Source of the DNA: JANQFV01 sp964468185
GTDB taxonomy: Bacteria; Planctomycetota; Phycisphaerae; UBA1845; Fen-1342
Direction of reading: 5' to 3'
NCBI GenBank assembly: GCA_964468185.1
Contig: CAYXTR010000012.1
Span: forward strand, 1-64,000
Length of the DNA: 64,000 nt
The notes under the pieces were generated by a model, which searched no databases, was not told the DNA's origin, and saw only the letters and a list, made by a program, of their open reading frames with translations. The position numbers were made by a program, and so were the translations under genes. Of this stretch, positions 59,062-64,000 are shown piece after piece (position 1 is the stretch's first letter; every line of letters starts with the position of its first letter).

Positions 59062-59379
59062 ATGAGGTACCTCGAAGCAACCTTGTGACGTAGGCCTTCA
59101 GCGGACGACCGATAAGGTTATCGGCGCAATGGGCCCGGATCGCTTAGCGAACTGGCAGCGATTGCGGTCTGAGTCGACGGTCGACTGGCATCGCCCAAAG
59201 GCATTATTCGGTCGGCGGGGCCGCGGTCAAGGGCCGCCGGTATCCGATCCGTGGTACGCGTTGGCAGGCATGGTTCGCGACGGTAAGATTCCGTGTTCGC
59301 GGGTGGCAGCATGTGCCGATAACGGTGCATACGGAAGTGCCGGGGTGCGGTCGGCTCCCGGAAAGTCAGGGACGAGGTT
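59062..59379. other. Divergent intergenic region between two surface-protein genes
   Basis: About 318 bases containing promoters for both flanking genes. No gene is supported. GGTACCTC-type symmetry close to 59066-59075 overlaps the ribosome binding site of the acidic repeat gene. No clear -35/-10 pairs. Confidence 0.35.
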
Positions 59380-59952
59380 ATGAACGTAAAGCTTTGGTGG
59401 ATCGCCGGATGCGTGGGTCTTGTCGGTGCGGGACTCCTGGTGCTGCTGGGAGGATGCTCGGGGTTGTTGTTCACGAATCAGACCATCGAGCGGGGGGGCA
59501 ATATATCGGTGCAGTTCATCAATGAGACGAGCTATCAGGCATCTTTCTCGTATGGCACGTGGGATGAACTGGACCGTACGCCGGGGCAAATGGACTTCAA
59601 TCAGCTTGAGGTCAACGCGAACAGCATCTCCGGCGTGCAGACGGTGCAGTGTGCACGGGATATGGCGGTGGGGACGCAGTTGTTGGTTGATCGCGCGCTG
59701 GCTACGGATGAGGATGACGCGCCTGCCTTCAATCCGGATGCGTTCGACACCGTTGTGCGGTTTTCTGATGCGCCGGAAGAGACCGACCCCGTGGACTTGC
59801 CGACGGTGGGGACGGCGCGGGGGTCGCACAAGTTGCTGGGGGTGGATTATACCTGCGGCGATCTGCTGATATTTACATTTCTCCGGGATGTGGACGCGCC
59901 GGGTGGTTTCCGCATCGACTATACGGTAATCCGCGACGCCGAACGCGATTGA
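59380..59952 (+). CDS. Hypothetical lipoprotein
   Basis: A 190-residue exported protein. The leader IAGCVGLVGAGLLVLLGGC has a good lipobox (LGGC, Cys27). The mature domain contains beta-strand-like segments with two further Cys (VQCARDM and YTCGDLLIF) that may pair in a disulphide. No family recognised. ACGAGG precedes the ATG. It is 103 bases upstream of the aminotransferase gene on the same strand but without an obvious functional link. Confidence 0.65.
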   Translation: MNVKLWWIAGCVGLVGAGLLVLLGGCSGLLFTNQTIERGGNISVQFINETSYQASFSYGTWDELDRTPGQMDFNQLEVNANSISGVQTVQCARDMAVGTQLLVDRALATDEDDAPAFNPDAFDTVVRFSDAPEETDPVDLPTVGTARGSHKLLGVDYTCGDLLIFTFLRDVDAPGGFRIDYTVIRDAERD

Positions 59953-60055
59953 TTTGCGGGTGCATCTGACGGCGGGGGGTGCGCAGTGGCGTTGGTGCGC
60001 GGCGTACGTTACGATCGGGCGCGTTCAAGCCAACCAATCATGAGCGAGGTACGTC

Positions 60056-61243
60056 ATGTCGCAGGCGATTGCGCAGAAGGTGTCGGGGGACATGCAGGCG
60101 GCGTCGTGGATTCGCGAGATGTTCGAGAAGGGGCGGCGGCTCAAGCAGGAATATGGTGCGGACAAGGTGTTCGATTTCTCGCTCGGCAATCCGAACGCGA
60201 CGCCGCCCGATGCGTTCTTTGATGCGATCCGTACCGTAGCGGCCGACAAGCAGCCTGCCCTGCATCGGTATATGCCGAATGCGGGCTTTGATGAGACGCG
60301 GGCGGCGGTCGCGGAGTTTGTGACGACCGAGTATCGGCAGCCATTCACGCCTGATGCGGTGATCATGACCAGTGGTGCGGCGGGCGGAATGAACGTCGTA
60401 TTGCGCGCCGTCTGCAATCCTGGCGACGAAGTGATCGTGCTCGCGCCCTTCTTTCCGGAGTACAAGTTCTACGCGGAGCAAGCCGACGCGAAGATGGTGG
60501 TGGTGCAGACCGACGCCGACTTTCAGCCGGATATCGCGAAGCTGGAGCAGGCCCTGACGAGCAAGACCAAGGCGGTCATCGTCAATACGCCCAACAACCC
60601 GAGCGGGGCGGTGTATACGGACGAGAAGTGCAGGGCACTCGGGGAGTTGCTGGCCGGGCGTGATCGCGATGATGCGCCGGTGTACCTGGTGTGCGATGAC
60701 CCGTATCGGCGGATCATCTACGATCTCGACTGGGCCCCGACGCCACTGAAGCACTATCAGCGAACGATCCTTGTCTCGAGCTATTCGAAGGACCTGAGCA
60801 TTGCGGGCGAGCGGGCGGGGTATATCGCAGTGCCGGATGGCGTGCCGGACAAGCCGCTGCTGATGAACGCGCTGACCATGCTGAACCGGACGCTGGGGTA
60901 CGTGAATGCGGCCGCGTTCATGCAGCGGGTGATTGCGCGGTGTGCCCAGGCGCTGTGTGAAGTCACGTTCTATCAGGAGAACCGCGACCTGCTGTGTGGG
61001 GCGCTGAAGGATTTTGGATACGACCTGGTCGTGCCGCGTGGGGCGCTATATGCGTTCCCGAAGACGCCGTTGGAGGATGATCCGGCGTTCGTGGACGTGC
61101 TGCTGAAACACCGCGTGCTGGGTGTGCCGGGGCGTGGGTTTGGACGGCCGGGGTATATGCGATTGAGCTTCTGTGTGGATCGCAAGACGATCGAAGGTGG
61201 CTTGCCCGGGCTCAAGGCGGCGATTGATGAAGTGCGCGGCTAG
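60056..61243 (+). CDS. Class I/II aminotransferase (aspartate aminotransferase-like)
   Basis: A 395-residue PLP enzyme. The Lys that binds PLP is in SSYSKDLSIAGERAGYIA, the Asp and Tyr contacts in VYLVCDDPYRRIIYD and the motif NTPNNPSGAVYTDE, with the phosphate-binding Arg in AGERAGY. DFSLGNPNATPPD near the N-terminus is typical of fold type I aspartate or aromatic aminotransferases. It transfers amino groups between an amino acid and 2-oxoglutarate; exact donor not predictable. GCGAGG precedes the ATG. It ends 8 bases before the convergent envelope operon. Confidence 0.85.
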   Translation: MSQAIAQKVSGDMQAASWIREMFEKGRRLKQEYGADKVFDFSLGNPNATPPDAFFDAIRTVAADKQPALHRYMPNAGFDETRAAVAEFVTTEYRQPFTPDAVIMTSGAAGGMNVVLRAVCNPGDEVIVLAPFFPEYKFYAEQADAKMVVVQTDADFQPDIAKLEQALTSKTKAVIVNTPNNPSGAVYTDEKCRALGELLAGRDRDDAPVYLVCDDPYRRIIYDLDWAPTPLKHYQRTILVSSYSKDLSIAGERAGYIAVPDGVPDKPLLMNALTMLNRTLGYVNAAAFMQRVIARCAQALCEVTFYQENRDLLCGALKDFGYDLVVPRGALYAFPKTPLEDDPAFVDVLLKHRVLGVPGRGFGRPGYMRLSFCVDRKTIEGGLPGLKAAIDEVRG

Positions 61244-61251
61244 CCAAGCGA

Positions 61252-62439
61252 TCATTCGGTCTTCACGGCTCTGGCCTGAATACGATTCGGCTTCAGGTCA
61301 TTGATTTCGATCCACTCATCGAACGGGGGTTCGATCAGCTGATCAGCGAGCGTCTGTGCGCTGAGGTCGGCTTTGATGCGGAACACGCCGGTGTTCTTGG
61401 TGAAGTCGCCGTCGACCGATTTGACGCCCTTCAGCGTCTGAAGGGCCTTGCGCAGCCGGGAGTAGGTCTTGTAGTCGAGGTTTTCGACTTCGAAGTCGAT
61501 GCTGCCGCCCGCGGTGATGATGGTGGCCCATTGCCGCATGACGGCTTCGTAGATGCGGGTGGCGAGAGCGGGTGTGTGGCGCGGGCCGGCGCCGGGGAAG
61601 GTGGCGGCTTTGAGTGCGGCGCGAGCGGCTTGCGGGCTGTAGGCGTGGTGTGAACGTACGCCGCTACGCGTGACGGGGATCGATTCACTGGCCAGGAGCT
61701 GTCCGGTATCGGTGTAGTAGACCTTGGCCTGCACATCGCAGTTGTAGAATGCGGCTGCGACACCGTAGACACGCTCGATACCGGCGCGATTGGCATTGGC
61801 GTAGCCGCGGATGAGGATGTGGGCGCCGGCATCCTTGGCGAGGCGGGCAATCTTGCTGGCGTTGTCTGCGCGCTGCGCATCCTGGCGTTCGCGTCGTCGC
61901 AGTTCCTCGATGCCCTCCTGGGCGACGAGATCGAAGCCCGCTTCGACGAACAGCTCCTCGATGCCGCTTTCGACCATGGAGCTGCTTTGCAGGTCGCCGT
62001 CAATCTTCTCGTCAATCCAGACCATGATCTTGGGGCGGCCGATCTGGTCGAGGACGTTCTGAACTTCGCCCCAGGCCTGGGCGACGGCGTCGGGGCGCAC
62101 CGTTGCCCGGATGGTGAGCTCCACGGTGCCGCCGGCGAGTTTCTTCTCCTCGAGGATGTCATAGTCGCTGACGACGCCCGCGGCCCGACTGTAGATCGTG
62201 TCACGGATCAGCTCGAAGTCCTGCACCTTCGAGAACGAGGCGATCTGTTGCCCGGCGCCCTGTTCGAGTGCTTTGCGCAAGGCCTGCTTGAGGGCATCAT
62301 CACGGTCGTAGCCTTCGGCAGTCACCGTGACGATTCGTGGCTGGCCTTCCGGCGGTTGCTGGTCCGGCGGCGCGGCGATGGCAAATGCGCAGGTGGTTAG
62401 CAGTACGGTGCCGAATAGCGGGCGGGCGACGCATTTCAT
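61252..62439 (-). CDS. Exported protein of unknown function, FlgT/LPP20-like
   Basis: A 395-residue exported protein with signal peptide VLLTTCAFAIAAP. After VTVTAEGYDRDDALKQALRKALEQGAGQQIAS comes DFELIRDTIYSRAAGVVSDYDILEEKKLAGGTVELTIRATV, the pattern of LPP20 or FlgT N-terminal domains found in envelope or flagellar-associated proteins. The central part has an ATPase-free alpha/beta fold (KIMVWIDEKIDGDLQSSSMVESGIEELF), similar to TolB-N or FlgT middle domains. Function unknown; a periplasmic role is expected. Its ATG overlaps the stop of the upstream gene, so translation is coupled. Confidence 0.65.
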   Translation of the reverse strand: MKCVARPLFGTVLLTTCAFAIAAPPDQQPPEGQPRIVTVTAEGYDRDDALKQALRKALEQGAGQQIASFSKVQDFELIRDTIYSRAAGVVSDYDILEEKKLAGGTVELTIRATVRPDAVAQAWGEVQNVLDQIGRPKIMVWIDEKIDGDLQSSSMVESGIEELFVEAGFDLVAQEGIEELRRRERQDAQRADNASKIARLAKDAGAHILIRGYANANRAGIERVYGVAAAFYNCDVQAKVYYTDTGQLLASESIPVTRSGVRSHHAYSPQAARAALKAATFPGAGPRHTPALATRIYEAVMRQWATIITAGGSIDFEVENLDYKTYSRLRKALQTLKGVKSVDGDFTKNTGVFRIKADLSAQTLADQLIEPPFDEWIEINDLKPNRIQARAVKTE

Positions 62440-63752
62440 GGTGATTCCTCCGTATCGAACAGGGCACCGCGCGGCGGTTCCACCGCTTGGAGCTTCATTT
62501 CACGCCGGACGATCTCCCACAGGCGACGGAGTGGTAATGCCACGGGTAGCGACACCGTGCCCTCCTTGCTCAGCGTTGGCGTGCCGGCGGGCCGCGTGGC
62601 GGAGAGCAGCAGGGCTACATCCGGTTTGAGGTTCTGATAGTAGCCGAGGAACTCGGCGATTGTCACATCACGCTGGATGACGAGGTCCATGACCTGCGCG
62701 CGCACGGCGTTCACCCCGTCGAGTCGGGCCAGCTCGATGCGCACGTCGGCGGGCAGATTCTCTTCGTCATCCGGATCGTATTGGCCGGTGGCGCGCAAGG
62801 TGCGGCCAGCCCACGACGGGGCGTTGTATTCGACCGGCGTGTATTTGGTTTGCAGGAGGGCATCGGGTGCCGGCGTGGCCAGTCCCGTACCGGAAAGCGT
62901 GTCATCCGGCGCGTCGAGCACCATGCGGCGGAAGTCGGCGAGGGCGAAATCGCTGCCGCGGGCGTGTCGCTCGTGGGCGTCGGAGAGTATGCGCATCAGT
63001 TCGCGCACCGAGATCGTCGCCCGGGCGACGGCCGTGCGATCGGGTTCGCAATTCACGGTGGAGTCGATTGCGCGGCGCAGGCGATTGTCTACGAATTCCT
63101 CGACGCGGGCGTTGAAGGCGAGAAAATCCGCGACCCTGCGGTCCCTTCCTAAGGACAGGCGGTTGATGTCCCTTCGCAGTGTTGCCAGCGCGTCGCCCAG
63201 TGCCGCCCGACGCGCCGCCTCGACGCCCTGGCGTGTGACGTTTTCCCAGCCGGGCGGGTGATCGGCCCGCCATTGCAGGTCAGGTGATGCCGCCCCGGTG
63301 GCCCACAGCACAGGCCAGCGCTGCGCAGCCTGGCGCAGGCTCGCAGTGGAAACGCCGAGTTCGGCCGTGGAGTGTCCTTGTTCAGAGATGATGTTGGTCA
63401 GTTGTCGGAGGAGACCGTCCGGATCGAGTTGCACATCGGCTTCGCAGACCGCGTCTGAGTAGAGGCGGGTACGTCCAGGCTGGATGTGTTGACGGATCCA
63501 GAGTCGGAGTGCCCGGTCCAGGTCGACGTCGCGTGCCATGCAGTCGCCGACGGTCGCGTTGGCACTGATGGGAAGCCTGCGCACCTGCTGAACCAACTCG
63601 GCATGGGCTACAGCCCGCGCCAGGCGTTGGAGCGTTCGCATGGTTTCCAGCGGCACGGCGTCGCCCGACGGCTGCGCAGCCACCGGCAGGCTGAGCACCC
63701 ATAGCAGAGCGCCCAGCTTGGTGCAGACGAAAAGGTGACGTGGTCGCGGCAT
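62436..63752 (-). CDS. Exported protein of unknown function
   Basis: A 438-residue exported protein with signal peptide (GALLWVLSLPVAAQ). The mature part is alpha-helical and rich in Arg, Ala and Leu, with Cys near residues 69, 104 and 231. I do not recognise a family. The C-terminal third (ARLDGVNAVRAQVMDLVIQRDVTIAEFLGYYQNLKPDVALLLS) is a mixed fold. The stop overlaps the start of the gene at 61252 by four bases and a lipoprotein gene lies 20 bases upstream, so the three form an envelope operon. Confidence 0.6.
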   Translation of the reverse strand: MPRPRHLFVCTKLGALLWVLSLPVAAQPSGDAVPLETMRTLQRLARAVAHAELVQQVRRLPISANATVGDCMARDVDLDRALRLWIRQHIQPGRTRLYSDAVCEADVQLDPDGLLRQLTNIISEQGHSTAELGVSTASLRQAAQRWPVLWATGAASPDLQWRADHPPGWENVTRQGVEAARRAALGDALATLRRDINRLSLGRDRRVADFLAFNARVEEFVDNRLRRAIDSTVNCEPDRTAVARATISVRELMRILSDAHERHARGSDFALADFRRMVLDAPDDTLSGTGLATPAPDALLQTKYTPVEYNAPSWAGRTLRATGQYDPDDEENLPADVRIELARLDGVNAVRAQVMDLVIQRDVTIAEFLGYYQNLKPDVALLLSATRPAGTPTLSKEGTVSLPVALPLRRLWEIVRREMKLQAVEPPRGALFDTEESP

Positions 63753-63772
63753 CGGGCCGTCTTCAGCCGCAA

Positions 63773-63946
63773 CTACTCGACGATCATCTCGCCGGGACCC
63801 ACGTCGCGGACTTCGCCCTCGTGTTCCTCGTGGGTGACCTGTACTTCCTTCTTCTCGTTCTCGGCACAGCCGGTGAGTGGTGCCAGTGCCACTGGCGCCA
63901 GCATGATCAACAGTGTCAGAGCCCAGTGCTTCAGTGCTTTACGCAT
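63773..63946 (-). CDS. 57-residue lipoprotein
   Basis: A very short exported protein. The leader MRKALKHWALTLLIMLAPVA and lipobox LTGC (Cys27) are clear. The 30-residue mature part is highly charged (ENEKKEVQVTHEEHEGEVRDVG) and probably unstructured. GAGGAC precedes the ATG. It is the first gene of the three-gene minus-strand operon and may act as a small outer-membrane anchor or entericidin-like peptide; that is only a size-based guess. Confidence 0.7.
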   Translation of the reverse strand: MRKALKHWALTLLIMLAPVALAPLTGCAENEKKEVQVTHEEHEGEVRDVGPGEMIVE

Positions 63947-64000
63947 TGCGATGTCCTCACGTTGGTGCGTCGTTTTGAGTCTACAAGACCCCTGTTGGAA
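63947..64000. other. Upstream sequence at the window edge
   Basis: The leader of the 57-residue lipoprotein gene, cut by the end of the window. No feature is visible. Confidence 0.4.

Noticed and set aside
1..64000. CRISPR arrays, insertion sequences, prophage or integron
   Set aside because: No regular direct repeats with spacers, no transposase, integrase or phage structural genes were seen in any frame.

Overview
The window looks like the chromosome of a high-GC planctomycete, probably a member of the Phycisphaerae, with an anaerobic or facultatively anaerobic, hydrogen-producing metabolism. The pointers are protein families rather than a marker gene, because no rRNA or tRNA was found. 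They include a DUF1571 protein, an EF-G of the spirochaete/planctomycete/mitochondrial-like type, HAF-repeat and FG-GAP secreted proteins, PEP-CTERM proteins, dockerin-like modules on large secreted proteins, and an ECF sigma factor with a non-zinc-finger anti-sigma. Genes use ATG, GTG and TTG starts, and many neighbours overlap by a few bases.

Layout. 1-4.2 kb: two secreted or surface proteins (HAF repeats; FG-GAP lipoprotein). 4.2-10.2 kb: a GT9 glycosyltransferase and an RND efflux pair (fusion protein, then an enlarged permease). 10.8-12.9 kb: elongation factor G. 13.2-14.3 kb: a tandem pair of small paralogous membrane proteins of unknown function. 14.5-20.9 kb: a queuosine-tRNA-mannosyltransferase-like enzyme, a Cys/His hypothetical with a possible transcription attenuator, a xylose-isomerase-fold enzyme, two lipoproteins, a histidine phosphatase and the DUF1571 protein, the last two separated by a perfect 15-bp convergent terminator. 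21.4-32.4 kb: an exoprotein island with a beta-helix protein, three PEP-CTERM proteins, a 1287-residue multidomain protein and a second FG-GAP protein.

33.0-46.9 kb is the centre of the window: one minus-strand operon of eleven genes, rex - hydC - hydB - hydA - sensory [FeFe]-hydrogenase/histidine kinase - response regulator - receiver/histidine kinase - hydE - hydG - aspA - hydF. It encodes a trimeric NAD-linked (probably electron-bifurcating) [FeFe] hydrogenase, all three H-cluster maturases, an aspartase, the NADH sensor Rex and a three-protein phosphorelay whose first member carries its own hydrogenase-like domain. A near-perfect Rex operator lies directly after a strong -35/-10 promoter in front of rex, so NADH/NAD ratio should control the whole unit, and the sensor kinase could add a direct hydrogen input.

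47.2-64 kb: an M42-type aminopeptidase, an ECF sigma/anti-sigma/PDZ operon, peptide deformylase, a geranylgeranyl-reductase-like flavoprotein, an MCE/MlaD protein, the ferrous iron importer FeoAB (iron supply fits the iron-rich hydrogenase), a large acidic repeat protein, a lipoprotein, a class I aminotransferase and a three-gene envelope operon ending in a 57-residue lipoprotein. No CRISPR array, insertion sequence, prophage or integration site was recognised.
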